Shown here piece by piece: positions 24,036-36,945 of a DNA stretch of 64,000 nt. The stretch lies in contig OZ024927.1 in assembly GCA_964017235.1 (NCBI GenBank), forward strand, positions 24,819,160 through 24,883,159, in the 5' to 3' direction. The stretch comes from Sabellastarte sp. h YS-2021. Its lineage: Eukaryota; Annelida; Polychaeta; Sabellida; Sabellidae. The notes below the pieces were generated by a model. It made no database searches and had not been told where the DNA came from. It saw only the letters and a program-made list of their open reading frames with translations. Position numbers and translations under genes: made by a program. Position 1 is the stretch's first letter. Each line of letters starts with the position of its first letter.

Positions 24036-24839
24036 TTAAAGGTGTACTCCCCAATTTTTTTCAACTCTTTTTTATTCACTAAATATGTTCTTTATAACAT
24101 TCTTTATGAAACCTATATATTTTAAGAACCCATACATTGTTTTAATTAGTAAATAAATTAAGATAAAGTACATGTGCAAATGTTTGTATACAAAGGTTTG
24201 TTTTGAAACCACCTGTCACATGACCACAGAAAAATTTTGAGCAGACCAATCAGAGTAGAGCACTCCCTGGCTTTCAACCACAGTGGTTTTTATGTCAGCT
24301 GACTTGTCAGTCAGCTGACATTATGTTGTCACTCTGCGGCGTGGGCGTACGTGTCCGCGTCCGCGTGAACAACTTCTCCTCCAAAACTACAAGGCCTACA
24401 GACGTGCTGTTTTTTTATGTCAGCTGACTTGTCAGTCAGCTGACATTATGTCGTCACTCTGCGGCGTGGGCGTACGCGTCCGCGTGAACAACTTCTTCTC
24501 CAAAACTACAAGGCCTAGAGACGTGCTGTTTTTTTTAAAAGATACCTTATCTATCGAGGATGAAAAATTGTTCAAGGCATGCAAATCTGTCTGTTCGTCT
24601 GTTTGCTAGAGACATTACAAGGGGGGTACCCCCACCAAAAGTGTGAAAATTTCAACACTTAATCACAATTTTCTCAGTGACTATTGCAGGGATTTCTCTC
24701 ATATCTTGCATATATGTACTAGGCCAGAGGTAGATTCTCTTGTGTGAGTATGAGACCTGGATCTGTCTTACTTTTTTTTTAATAAATTTTTTTAATAATT
24801 TTTAATGCATTAAAATTCATGAAATCATGCACAAAATCA

Positions 24840-27000
24840 TTTATAACTTCAAAAGTGTTGCATTTAGAGCATTTTGTTAAAATATGTTATTCAGCTACTT
24901 TTTTCATAGCTACAATATGGTGAGTAAGTTGGGTGCCTGTCTCAATAGCTAAGTGAGTAATAGCTACTTTTGGGCTTTTCAGTAACTTCCATCATGAGTA
25001 AAATCACTTGTAACTTAAAAACTATTGCATTTACAGAATTTCGTATAAATATGTTATTCAGCTACTTTTGGGTCAGCTATAACATAGTAAAATTTTAGAC
25101 CTGTAGCTCATGGCATAGCTGAGTAATAGCTACTTTTAGGTTATCACTGTTGAGTAAATCGCTTATAACTTCAAAACTATTGCATTTAGAGAATTTCGTA
25201 TAAATATGTTATTCAGCTACTTTTGGGTCAGCTATAACATAGTAAAATTTCAGACCTGTAGCTCATGGCATAGCTGAGTAATAGCTACTTTTAGGTTATC
25301 ACTGTTGAGTAAATCGCTTATAACTTGGAAACTATTGCATTTACAGTATTTTGTTTCAATATGTTATTCACCTATTTTGGGATCAGCTATAACATAGTGA
25401 AGTTTCAGATCTGTGGCTCATTGCATAGCTGAGTAATAGCTACTTTGAAGTTCTCACTATTGAGTAAATCACTTGTAACTTAAAACCTATTGCATTTAGA
25501 GAATTTCGTATAAATATGTTATTCAGCTACTTTTGGGCCAGCTATAACATAGTAAAATTTCAGACCTGTAGCTCATGGCATAGCTGAGTAATAGCTACTT
25601 TTAGGTCATCACTATTGAGTAAATCAGTTGTAACTTCAAAACTATTGCATTTACAGTATTTTGCTTAAATATGTTGTTCACCTACTTTTAGGTCAGCTAT
25701 AACATAGTAAAATTTCAGACCTGTAGCTCATTGCACAGCTGAGTAATAACTACTTTGAGGTTCTCACTATTGAGTAAATCAGTTGTAATTGCAAAACTAT
25801 TGCATTTAGAGAATTTAATCTAAATATGTTATTCAGCTACTTTTGGGTCAGCTATAACATAGTAAAATTTCAGACCTGTAGCTCATGGCATAGCTGAGTA
25901 ATAGCTACTTTGAGGTTATCACTGTTGAGTAAATCGCTTATAACTTGGAAATTATTGCATTTAGAGTATTTTGTTTCAATATGTTATTCACCTATTTTGG
26001 GGTCAGCTATAACATAGTGAAGTTCCAGACCTGTGACTCATTGCATAGCTGAGTAATAGCTACTTTGAAGTTCTCAATGTTGAGTAAATCACTTATAATT
26101 TGAAAACTATTGCATTTAGAGAATTTAGTATAAATATGTTATTCAGCTACTTTTGTGTCAGCTATAACATAGTAAAATTTCAGACCTGTAGCTCATGGCA
26201 TAGCTGAGTAATAGCTACTTTGAGGTTATCACTGTTGAGTAAATCACTTATAACTTGGAAACTATTGCATTTAGAGTATTTTGTTGCAATATGTTATTCA
26301 CCTATTTTGGGGTCAGCTATAACATAGTGAAGTTCCAGACCTGTGGCTCATTGCATAGCTGAGTAATAGCTACTTTGAAGTTCTCACTGTTGAGTAAATC
26401 AGTTGTAATTGGAAAACTATTGCCTTTACAGAAATTTGTGCAAATATGTTATTCAGCTACTTTTGGGTCAGCTATAACATAGTGAAATTACAGACCTGTA
26501 GGTCATGGCACAACTGAGCAATAGCTATTCTCAGGCACTGACTGTTGAGTAAATCGGCTGTAACTTGAAAAATATTGCATTTGGAGTATTTTGTTAAAAT
26601 ATATTGTTCACCTACTTTTGGGTTAGCTTTTGGGTTAGCTATAATATTACAGACCTATAGCTCATGGCATAGCGGAGCAATAGCTATTTTCAGGTTCTCA
26701 CTATTGAGTAAATCAGTTGTAACTTGAAAACTATTGCATTTACAGTATTTTGCTTAAATATGTTGTTCACCTACTTTTAGGTCAGCTATAACAGAGCAAA
26801 AATTCAGACATGTAGCTCATTGCATAGCTGAGTAATAGTTACTTTGAGGTTCTCACTCTTGAGTAAATCAGTTGTAACTTTAAAACTATTACATTTAGAG
26901 TATTTTGTTAAATATGTTATTCACAGACGTTTTGGTCAGCTATAACATAGTGAAATTGCAGACCTCTATGTCATGGCATAGCTGAGCAATAGCTTCTTTC
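24840..27000 (+). repeat. 155-bp satellite array in element B
   Basis: Units contain TGAGTAAATC, AACTATTGCATTTA, AATATGTTATTCAGCTACTT, GGTCAGCTATAACATAGT and GCATAGCTGAGTAATAGC. TGAGT starts at 25151, 25306 and 25461 fix the period at 155 bp. About fourteen units with noticeable divergence between neighbours. Open frames crossing it are chance. Confidence 0.85.
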
Positions 27001-27029
27001 AGGTTCTCACTGTTGAGTAAATCATTGTA

Positions 27030-27830
27030 TCCAACCTGTAGGAAATCATGGGCTGGGAATCTGTTAATATGGTCCGATTTGACCTTGGAACCCTCCTTCA
27101 AGGTCAAATGAGGATAGCCAAACATAAAAGTGCTTATAACTCGCTTATTATTGGTCCTAGAGGTTTGGAATGAAAACCAACCTATAGAAAATCATGAGCT
27201 GGGAATTTTTTGGTGTGGTCGGATTTCACCTTGGACCCCTCCTTCAAGGTCAAATGAGGATAGCCAAACTTAAAAGTGCTTATAACTCGCTTATTATTGG
27301 TGCTAGAGGTTTGGAATGGAAAACCAACCTATAGAAAATCATGGGCTGGGAATCTTTTGGTGTGGTCGGATTTCACCTTAGACCCCTCCTTCCAGGTCAA
27401 ACGAAGATAGTCAAACTTAAAGTGCTTATAACTCGCGTATTATTGGTCTTGGAGGTTTGGGATGGTAAACCAACATATAGGAAATCATGGGCTGGGATTC
27501 TTTTGGTGTGGTCAGATTTGACCTGGGACCCCTCCTTCAAGGTCAATTGAGGATAGCCAAACTTACAATTGCTTATAACTCGCTTATTATTGGTCCTACA
27601 GGTTTGGGATGGTAAACAAGCTACAGGAAATCATGGGCTGGGAATTTTTTGTGTGGTCGGATTTGACCTTAGACCCGTCCGTCAAGGTCAAACAAGGATA
27701 GCCAAACTTAAAAAGTGCCTATGACTCACTTATTATTGGTCCGAGAGGTTTGGGATGGTAAACCATCCTAAATTCTTTGGCTGGGAATCTTTTGGTATGG
27801 TCAGATTTGACCTTTGGATCCCTTCTTCAT
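27030..27830 (+). repeat. ~150-bp tandem units (GGGCTGGGAATC family) in element B
   Basis: Five to six units, each with AATCATGGGCTGGGAATC, TGGTCGGATTTGACCTT, CCTCCTTCAAGGTCAAA and ATAACTCGCTTATTATTGG. The same array is in element A at 33540-34340, and two units appear at 61390-61600. Confidence 0.8.
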
Positions 27831-28429
27831 GGTCGAATGAGGATATTGCATTTATAGTATTTCTTTAAATATTTTTAACCTACTTTTTACACTTAAACAA
27901 TTACCTTGTTACTTTATTTCATAATACCATTTGCAGGGCACAGCTTTTTTGTCCTTTTCTTCTGTCAGCTTCGGAATATCTTTCGAACAACTGTATTTCT
28001 GTACAGCCCTTTCCCTGATAATTATGCTTTCCTCTCATTATCACCATCACAAATCAAAAACATTCAGTCAGCTGACACAGTGCCCGTTCACGGGCACTCT
28101 CCTCTTGTTTAAAAGATACCTTATCTATCGAGGATGAAAAATTGTTCAAGGCATGCAAATCTGTCTGTTCATCTGTTTGCTAGAGACATTACAAGGGGGG
28201 TACCCCCACCAAAAGTGTGAAAATTTCAACACTTAATCACAATTTTCTCAGTGACTATTGCAGGGATTTCTCTCATATCTTGCATATATGTACTAGGCCA
28301 GAGGTAGATTCTCTTGTGTGAGTATGAGACCTGGATATGTCTTACTTTTTTTTTAATAAATTTTTTTAATAATTTTTAATGCATTAAAATTCATGAAATC
28401 ATGCACAAAATCATTTATAACTTGAAAAG

Positions 28430-31400
28430 TGTTGCATTTAGAGCATTTTGTTAAAATATGTTATTCAGCTACTTTTTTCATAGCTACAATATGGTGAGTA
28501 AGTTGGGTGCCTGTCTCAATAGCTAAGTGAGTAATAGCTACTTTTGGGCTTTTCAGTAACTTCCATCATGAGTAAAATCACTTGTAACTTAAAAACTATT
28601 GCATTTAGAGAATTTCGTATAATATGTTATTCAGCTACTTTTGGGTCAGCTATAACATAGTAAAATTTTAGAACTGTAGCTCATGGCATAGCTGAGTAAT
28701 AGCTACTTTTAGGTTACCACTGTTGAGTAAATCGCTTATAACTTGGAAACTATTGCATTTACAGTATTTTGTTTCATATGTTATTCACCTATTTTGGGAT
28801 CAGCTATAACATAGTGAAGTTTCAAATCTGTGGCTCACTGCATAGCTGAGTAATAGCTACTTTGAAGTTCTCACTATTGAGTAAATCACTTGTAACTTAA
28901 AACCTATTGCATTTAGAGAATTTCGTATAAATATGTTATTCGGCTACTTTTGGGCCAGCTATAACATAGTGAAATTTCAGATCTGTAGGTCATGGCATAG
29001 CTGAGTAATAGCTACTTTAAAGTTCTCACTATTGAGTAAATCAGTTGTAATTGGAAAACTGTTGCATTTAGAGAATTTCGTATAAATATGTTATTCAGCT
29101 ACTTTTGGGTCAGCTATAACATAGTAAAATTTCAGACCTGTAGCTCATGGCATAGCTGAGTAATAGCTACTTTTAGGTCATCACTATTGAGTAAATCAGT
29201 TGTAACTTGAAAACTATTGCATTTACAGTATTTTGCTTAAATATGTTGTTCACCTACTTTTGGGTCAGCTATAACATAGTAAAATTTCAGACCTGTAGCT
29301 CATGGCATAGCTGAGTAATAACTACTTTGAGGTTCTCACTATTGAGTAAATCAGCTGTAATTGCAAAACTATTGCATTTAGAGAATTTTGTATAAATATG
29401 TTATTCAGCTACTTTTGGGCCAGCTATAACATAGTGAAATTTCAGATCTGTAGGTCATGGCATAGCTGAGTAATAGCTACTTTGAAGTTCTCACTATTGA
29501 GTAAATCAGTTGTAATTGGAAAACTATTGCATTTACAGAATTTCGTATAAATATGTTATTCAGTTACTTTTGGGTCAGCTATAACATAGTAAAATTTCAG
29601 ACCTGTAGCTCATGGCATAGCTGAGTAATAGCTACTTTTAGGTCATCACTATTGAGTAAATCAGTTGTAACTTCAAAACTATTGCATTTACAGTATTTTG
29701 CTTAAATATGTTGTTCACCTACTTTTGGGTCAGCTATAACATAGTAAAATTTCAGACCTGTAGCTCATTGCATAGCTGAGTAATAACTACTTTGAGGTTC
29801 TCACTATTGAGTAAATCAGTTGTAATTGCAAAACTATTGCATTTAGAGAATTTAATATAAATATGTTATTCAGCTACTTTTGGGTCAGCTATAACATAGT
29901 AAAATTTCAGACCTGTAGCTCATGGCATAGCTGAGTAATAGCTACTTTTAGGTTATCACTGTTGAGTAAATCGCTTATAACTTGGAAACTATTGCATTTA
30001 CAGTATTTTGTTTCAATATGTTATTCACCTATTTTGGGATCAGCTATAACATAGTGAAGTTTCAGATCTGTGGCTCATTGCATAGCTGAGTAATAGCTAA
30101 TTTGAAGTTCTCACTATTGAGTAAATCACTTGTAACTTAAAACCTATTGCATTTAGAGAATTTCGTATAAATATGTTATTCAGCTACTTTTGGGCCAGCT
30201 ATAACATAGTGAAATTTCAGATCTGTAGGTCATGGCATAGCTGAGTAATAGCTATTTTAAAGTTCTCACTATTGAGTAAATCAGTTGTAACTTGAAAACT
30301 ATTGCATTTACAGTATTTTGCTTAAATATGTTGTTCACCTACTTTTGGGTCAGCTATAACATAGTAAAATTTCAGACCTGTAGCTCATTGCATAGCTGAG
30401 TAATAACTACTTTGAGGTTCTCACTATTGAGTAAATCAGTTGTAATTGCAAAACTATTGCATTTAGAGAATTTCGTATAAATGTGTTATTCAGCTACTTT
30501 TGGGCCAGCTATAACATAGTGAAATTTCAGATCTGTAGGTCATGGCATAGCTGAGTAATAGCTACTTTGAAGATCTCACTATTGAGTAAATAAGTTGTAA
30601 TTGGAAAACTATTGCATTTACAGAATTTCGTATAAAATATGTTATTCAGTTACTTTTGGGTCAGCTATAACATAGTAAAATTTCAGACCTGTAGCTCATG
30701 GCATAGCTGAGTAATAGCTACTTTTAGGTCATCACTATTGAGTAAATCAGTTGTAACTTGAAAACTATTGCATTTACAGTATTTTGCTTAAATATGTTGT
30801 TCACCTACTTTTGGGTCAGCTATAACATAGTAAAATTTCAGACCTGTAGCTCATTGCATAGCTGAGTAATAACTACTTTGAGGTTCTCACTATTGAGTAA
30901 ATCAGTTGTAATTGGAAAACTATTGCATTTAGAGAATTTAATATAAATATGTTATTCAGCTACTTTTGGGTCAGCTATAACATAGTAAAATTTCAGACCT
31001 GTAGCTCATGGCATAGCTGAGTAATAGCTACTTTTAGGTCATCACTTTTGAGTAAATCAGTTGTAACTTGAAAACTATTGCATGTACAGTATTTTGCTTA
31101 AATATGTTGTTCACCTACTTTTGGGTCAGCTATAACATAGTAAAATTTCAGACCTGTAGCTCATGGCATAGCTGAGTAATAGCTACTTTTAGGTTATCAC
31201 TGTTGAGTAAATCGCTTATAACTTGGAAACTATTGCATTTACAGTATTTTGTTTCAATATGTTATTCACCTATTTTGGGATCAGCTATAACATAGTGAAG
31301 TTTCAGATCTGTGGCTCATTGCATAGCTGAGTAATAGCTAATTTGAAGTTCTCACTATTGAGTAAATCACTTGTAACTTAAAACCTATTGCATTTAGAGA

Positions 31401-33530
31401 ATTTCGTATAAATATGTTATTCAGCTACTTTTGGGCCAGCTATAACATAGTGAAATTTCAGATCTGTAGGTCATGGCATAGCTGAGTAATAGCTATTTTA
31501 AAGTTCTCACTATTGAGTAAATCAGTTGTAACTTGAAAACTATTGCATTTACAGTATTTTGCTTAAATATGTTGTTCACCTACTTTTGGGTCAGCTATAA
31601 CATAGTAAAATTTCAGACCTGTAGCTCATTGCATAGCTGAGTAATAACTACTTTGAGGTTCTCACTATTGAGTAAATCAGTTGTAATTGCAAAACTATTG
31701 CATTTAGAGAATTTCGTATAAATGTGTTATTCAGCTACTTTTGGGCCAGCTATAACATAGTGAAATTTCAGATCTGTAGGTCATGGCATAGCTGAGTAAT
31801 AGCTACTTTGAAGATCTCACTATTGAGTAAATAAGTTGTAATTGGAAAACTATTGCATTTACAGAATTTCGTATAAAATATGTTATTCAGTTACTTTTGG
31901 GTCAGCTATAACATAGTAAAATTTCAGACCTGTAGCTCATGGCATAGCTGAGTAATAGCTACTTTTAGGTCATCACTATTGAGTAAATCAGTTGTAACTT
32001 GAAAACTATTGCATTTACAGTATTTTGCTTAAATATGTTGTTCACCTACTTTTGGGTCAGCTATAACATAGTAAAATTTCAGACCTGTAGCTCATTGCAT
32101 AGCTGAGTAATAACTACTTTGAGGTTCTCACTATTGAGTAAATCAGTTGTAATTGGAAAACTATTGCATTTAGAGAATTTAATATAAATATGTTATTCAG
32201 CTACTTTTGGGTCAGCTATAACATAGTAAAATTTCAGACCTGTAGCTCATGGCATAGCTGAGTAATAGCTACTTTTAGGTCATCACTTTTGAGTAAATCA
32301 GTTGTAACTTGAAAACTATTGCATGTACAGTATTTTGCTTAAATATGTTGTTCACCTACTTTTGGGTCAGCTATAACATAGTAAAATTTCAGACCTGTAG
32401 CTCATGGCATAGCTGAGTAATAGCTACTTTTAGGTTATCACTGTTGAGTAAATCGCTTATAACTTGGAAATTATTGCATTTAGAGTATTTTGTTTCAATA
32501 TGTTATTCACCTATTTTGGGGTCAGCTATAACATAGTGAAGTTCCAGACCTGTGACTCATTGCATAGCTGAGTAATAGCTACTTTGAGTTCTCAATGTTG
32601 AGTAAATCACTTATAATTTGAAAACTATTGCATTTAGAGAATTTAGTATAAATATGTTATTCAGCTACTTTTGGGTCAGCTATAACATAGTCAAATTTCA
32701 GACCTGTAGCTCATGGCATAGCTGAGTAATAGCTACTTTTAGGTTATCACTGTTGAGTAAATCACTTATAACTTGGAAACTATTGCATTTAGAGTATTTT
32801 GTTGCATATGTTATTCACCTATTTTGGGGTCAGCTATAACATAGTGAAGTTCCAGACCTGTGGCTCATTGCATAGCTGAGTAATAGCTACTTTGAAGTTC
32901 TCACTGTTGAGTAAATCAGTTGTAATTGGAAAACTATTGCCTTTACAGAAATTTGTGCAAATATGTTATTCAGCTACTTTTGGGTCAGCTATAACATAGT
33001 GAAATTACAGACCTGTAGCTCATGGCACAACTGAGCAATAGCTATTCTCAGGCACTGACTGTTGAGTAAATTGGCTATAACTTGAAAAATATTGCATTTG
33101 GAGTATTTTGTTAAAATATATTGTTCACCTACTTTTGGGTTAGCTATTACATAGTGAAATTACAGACCTATAGCTCATGGCATAGCGGAGCAATAGCTAT
33201 TTTCAGGTTCTCACTATTGAGTAAATCAGCTGTAACTTGAAAACTATTGCATTTACAGTATTTTGCTTAAATATGTTGTTCACCTACTTTTAGGTCAGCT
33301 ATAACAGAGCAAAAATTCAGACATGTAGCTCATTGCATAGCTGAGTAATAGTTACTTTGAGGTTCTCACTCTTGAGTAAATCAGTTGTAACTTGAAAACT
33401 ATTACATTTAGAGTATTTTGTTAAATATGTTATTCACAGACGTTTTGGTCAGCTATAACATAGTGAAATTGCAGACCTCTATGTCATGGCATAGCTGAGC
33501 AATAGCTTCTTTCAGGTTCTCACTGTTGAG
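28430..33530 (+). repeat. 155-bp satellite array in element A, with higher-order structure
   Basis: About 33 units of the same 155-bp family as in element B. The stretch from 29961 to 32442 consists of two successive, almost identical eight-unit blocks: the diagnostic GTTGAGTAAATCGC starts at 29961, 31202 and 32443, exactly 1241 bp apart. Block-specific variants recur at the same offset, such as AAGATCTCACT with GTAAATAAG, CATCACTTTTGAG, and TGCATGTACAG. Confidence 0.85.
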
Positions 33531-33539
33531 TAAATCATT

Positions 33540-34340
33540 GTATCCAACCTGTAGGAAATCATGGGCTGGGAATCTGTTAATATGGTCTGATTTGACCTTG
33601 GAACCCTCCTTCAAGGTCAAATGAGGATAGCCAAACATAAAAGTGCTTATAACTCACTTATTATTGTCCTAGAGGTTTGGAATGAAAACCAACCTATAGA
33701 AAATTATGAGCTGGGAATTTTTTGGTGTGGTCGGATTTCACCTTGGACCCCTCCTTCAAGGTCAAATGAGGATAGCCAAACTTAAAAGTGCTTATAACTC
33801 GCTTATTATTGGTCCTAGAGGTTTGGAATGGAAAACCAACATATAGAAAATCATGGGCTGGGAATCTTTTGGTGTGGTCGGATTTCACCTTAGACCCCTC
33901 CTTCCAGGTCAAACGAAGATAGCCAAACTTAAAGTGCTTATAACTCGCGTATTATTGGTCTTGGAGGTTTGGGATGGTAAACCAACATATAGGAAATCAT
34001 GGGCTGGGATTCTTTTGGTGTGGTCAGATTTGACCTGGGACCCCTCCTTCAAGGTCAATTGAGGATAGCCAAACTTACAATGGCTTAGAACTCGCTTATT
34101 ATTGGTCCTACAGGTTTGGGATGGTAAACAAGCTACAGGAAATCATGGGCTGGGAATTTTTTTGTGTGGTCGGATTTGACCTTGGACCCCTCCTTCAAGG
34201 TCAAACAAGGATAGCCAAACTTAAAAAGTGCCTATGACTCACTTATTATTGGTCCGAGAGGTTTGGGATGGTAAACCATCCTAAATTCTTTGGCTGGGAA
34301 TCTTTTGGTATGGTCAGATTTGACCTTTGGACCCCTTCTT
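33540..34340 (+). repeat. ~150-bp tandem units (GGGCTGGGAATC family) in element A
   Basis: Same units in the same order as 27030-27830, differing by scattered substitutions. It follows the satellite and precedes the element's 3' tail. Confidence 0.8.
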
Positions 34341-36454
34341 CATGGTCGAACGAGGATATTGCATTTATAGTATTTCTTTAAATATTTTTAACCTACTTTT
34401 TACACTTAAACAATTACCTTGTTACTTTATTTCATAATACCATTTGCAGGGCACAACTTTTTTGTCCTTTTCTTCTGTCAGCTTCGGAATATCTTTCGAA
34501 CATGCTGTTCAGTTACCATTTACTGTATTTCTGTACAGCCCTTTCCCTGATAATTATGCTTTCCTCTCATTATCACCATCACAAATCAAAAACATTCAGT
34601 CAGCTGACACAGTGCCCGTTCACGGGCACTCTCCTCTTGTTCACCATTATGCTCTTTTTTTATTGCTGGAATAAAGCTGTGTTTCATTAATGCTGATCAC
34701 TGTTGACTGATGGTGATCCCTGTGATTCCATATACAAGATATATGATATGTGTATGTAAATAAAACCATATTTTTTGTAACTCGCTATTTACTACCTCAA
34801 CCAGGGAGGTTATGTTTTGGTGTGCACTTGTTTGTCTGTGTGTCTGTCAATTACTAGAGAAGTGATGAATATTTTTATGATTTTTTGGGTGGGTAGGGCA
34901 TTGTCAAAAAAGAAGTTATCAAAGGTTTTGAAAGATCAGTGTCATATTCTGGACCCCCAAAACTCCTGAATATTTAGAAATGCACCCTATTGGAGGTCAG
35001 TGCCCTCGGATTGATTTCTGGGGTTGAGTTTGTTTTTTTTTTCTTCATAATATCTTTGAGATCTTAGTAATTCTTTCATCATTCTTCACAGTACTATGCA
35101 TCAAGCATGCCTATATATAGTGAAATATGTATAGGTAGATATGACAACTATTGCTTTGGTTTACTGCCCAACTGCTTCGATAGCTGAATTTCAACATACA
35201 GAGAGAAAAGAGGAATAAGGTTAGCAATTACCCATTAACATTAACCATGATTGAGTGCATGGAAACATTTAGAGTAAAATCAGATATAGGGATAAAAATG
35301 AACAGTCGGTGATCACTGATGTGGAAGTACCCACTAAGACAATGAGGTTTGTGACATCCAACTGAGTTACTTATAAACCAACACATGCTTCCAGCTCATC
35401 CTGTTAAATGCATCTCACCTTATATAAATTTGTAAGTCTAAACTTAATGCTTATATAACTTGAAGAATCCTTTTTAACAACTTATTTATTACAATTTATA
35501 GAATAAATTAATAAGAATTTATACATATACTCGTTTCGTTGAAGAACATTTTTATTGAAAGATTCAAAATAAGGAAAAGAATTTTAAAAAGTTAAGTGTC
35601 AAAATTTCAAAGGGCATATTCAAGTATATCCAGATAGTTCACTGCAAGGTCATGTCTATCAGTGTCAGGATTTTTCTTGCAAACAGAAACATTACTGTAC
35701 CTTGTGAAAATTTAACACTCAATTAAATTTTGAATTATTTACAATCTTTGCAATTAATTTTATTTTTGTGGTAACAAACCATATCACAAAATAACAACAA
35801 AAAGTTATGACCATACATTTCTTAGAAAAGAAATATATTGTCTGCTTCTAAAAATTCCATTTTTTTTTGTACATTTCCCCCATTTACTGTAACCCAAAGT
35901 GTTTTATAACCAGTTTCCTCCTTTCTGAAGTGACTTTGCCTTTATAGGTTTCAGTGTTGAATAAGGAAGTTATCGTTAACCTATTTATCTTGTATATTCC
36001 TTCTAGTTAATTAGAAAAAGAAAAATAACAAAATCTTACAATAAGCAGATTAAATTCAGTTACGTAACTTCTACTTAAATCCATGAAGTAATCTGTGTCA
36101 AATTTAAATGTAGACAGACTAAGTGTTCCTGAATCCATTCATCCATATGGATTTAAGTTTAGGGTGTACACTTTCCCCAATCTTTTTATCCATCCTTGTG
36201 TTCCCTTTATAAAAACACTGACTTCATCTGATGTGTGGATGAGATCAGCTTTTCCAGAATTCCCCACTATATATTACCTTATCTTTGTTATCATAACAAA
36301 CCAGAGGGGCCGCTCTGCTGAAGTTTAAAGTGCTGTTTCTTTGTTAAAAAGCTGAAGTTTTTCATTTGGATTGATTTTATGGGGGTTTTATGATTATCTC
36401 TATGAAATGGAATGATAAAAATAGCACCTTCAAAATTGGGGAGTACACCTTTAA

Positions 36455-36945
36455 CTTAACTCACAACAAGCCAAAAGTTTCCAAACAAGTAGCTTAACAG
36501 TCATAATAAACAAAACCATCTCAAGCTTAGCCTTGCCCAGGCTTTAAGCTCATGAGACATCTCACCCTAATCACCAGTAACCTTTAACACAACATATTCC
36601 AAGAGGACCTTACCCCTTACAAAATACATGACATCTTACCTTAATCATCACTAACCTTAAAAACATATTCTAAGAGAACCCTACCCTTAGAAAACACATG
36701 ACATCATACCCTTAATCATAAGTCACCATAAACACGATATATTATAAGAAAACCCTACTCTTACAAAATACATGACATCTTACCTTAATCATCAATAACC
36801 TTAAACAACATATTTTAAGAGAAACCCTATTCTTACAAAATACCTGACATCTTACTTTAATCAAAAGCTGCCATAACACAACATAATCTAAGAGGACCCT
36901 ACTCTTACAAAATATATGACATCCTGGACGAGCCCCCACAAAATG
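36455..36945 (-). repeat. ~70-bp minisatellite next to a possible tRNA-Pro primer-binding site
   Basis: Five or so copies of a 70-bp unit with AACCCTACTCTTACAAAATA and CATGACATCTTACCTTAATCA between about 36560 and 36920. Next to it, read on the - strand at about 36922-36941, is TGGGGGCTCGTCCAGGAT, one mismatch from the 3' end of tRNA-Pro used as a primer-binding site by many retroelements. It faces the direction of the - strand Gypsy element, so it may mark that element's original 5' end, now displaced by later insertions. No LTR could be delimited beyond it. Confidence 0.4.

Larger units (their letters stand above)
24417..28109 (+). mobile_element. Helentron-like element B, complete and nested in A
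   Basis: Same ends as A: palindrome ATGTCAGCTGACT..AGTCAGCTGACAT at 24417-24446 and hairpin GTGCCCG-TTCA-CGGGCAC at 28080-28097 followed by TCTCCTCTTGTT. Inside, B carries the intact form of the A sequence at which it inserted (GACGTGCTG, T run, AAAAGATACC near 24523-24546), so the pre-insertion site is known. The insertion fell within a run of T with no duplication longer than T. Body: unique head, 155-bp satellite from about 24840, and a second array of about 150-bp units (27030-27830). Confidence 0.85.
24292..34641 (+). mobile_element. Helentron-like element A (interrupted by its own relative B)
   Basis: It starts after a T run with a perfect 13-bp-stem palindrome at 24292-24321 (ATGTCAGCTGACT, loop TGTC, AGTCAGCTGACAT), then a CpG-rich GTCCGCGTCCGCG stretch. 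It is interrupted at the T tract after GACGTGCTG by element B (24417-28109), resumes at 28110 with TAAAAGATACC, carries the large 155-bp array, and ends with CAGTCAGCTGACAC, the hairpin GTGCCCG-TTCA-CGGGCAC (34612-34629) and CTTGTT at 34636-34641. The CAGCTGAC palindrome core is repeated subterminally at the 3' end. No Rep/helicase is seen, so it is non-autonomous. Confidence 0.8.
24040..36450. mobile_element. TTAA-flanked TIR DNA element containing nested Helentron-like elements
   Basis: A perfect 19-bp terminal inverted repeat, AGGTGTACTCCCCAATTTT, is at 24040-24058 and reversed at 36432-36450. Both outer sides carry TTAA (24036-24039 and 36451-36454). TTAA target duplication is typical of piggyBac and Kolobok superfamilies. 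Apart from the inserted elements (24292-34641), only about 2 kb belongs to this element, and it shows no transposase, so it is non-autonomous. Its right part (34642-36431) is AT-rich and includes another hairpin-headed stretch near 34793 (ACCTC..GAGGT). Confidence 0.8.

Noticed and set aside
21780..33530. CRISPR-like arrays
   Set aside because: The units are continuous 133- and 155-bp satellites without short conserved repeats and unique spacers, in an animal genome.
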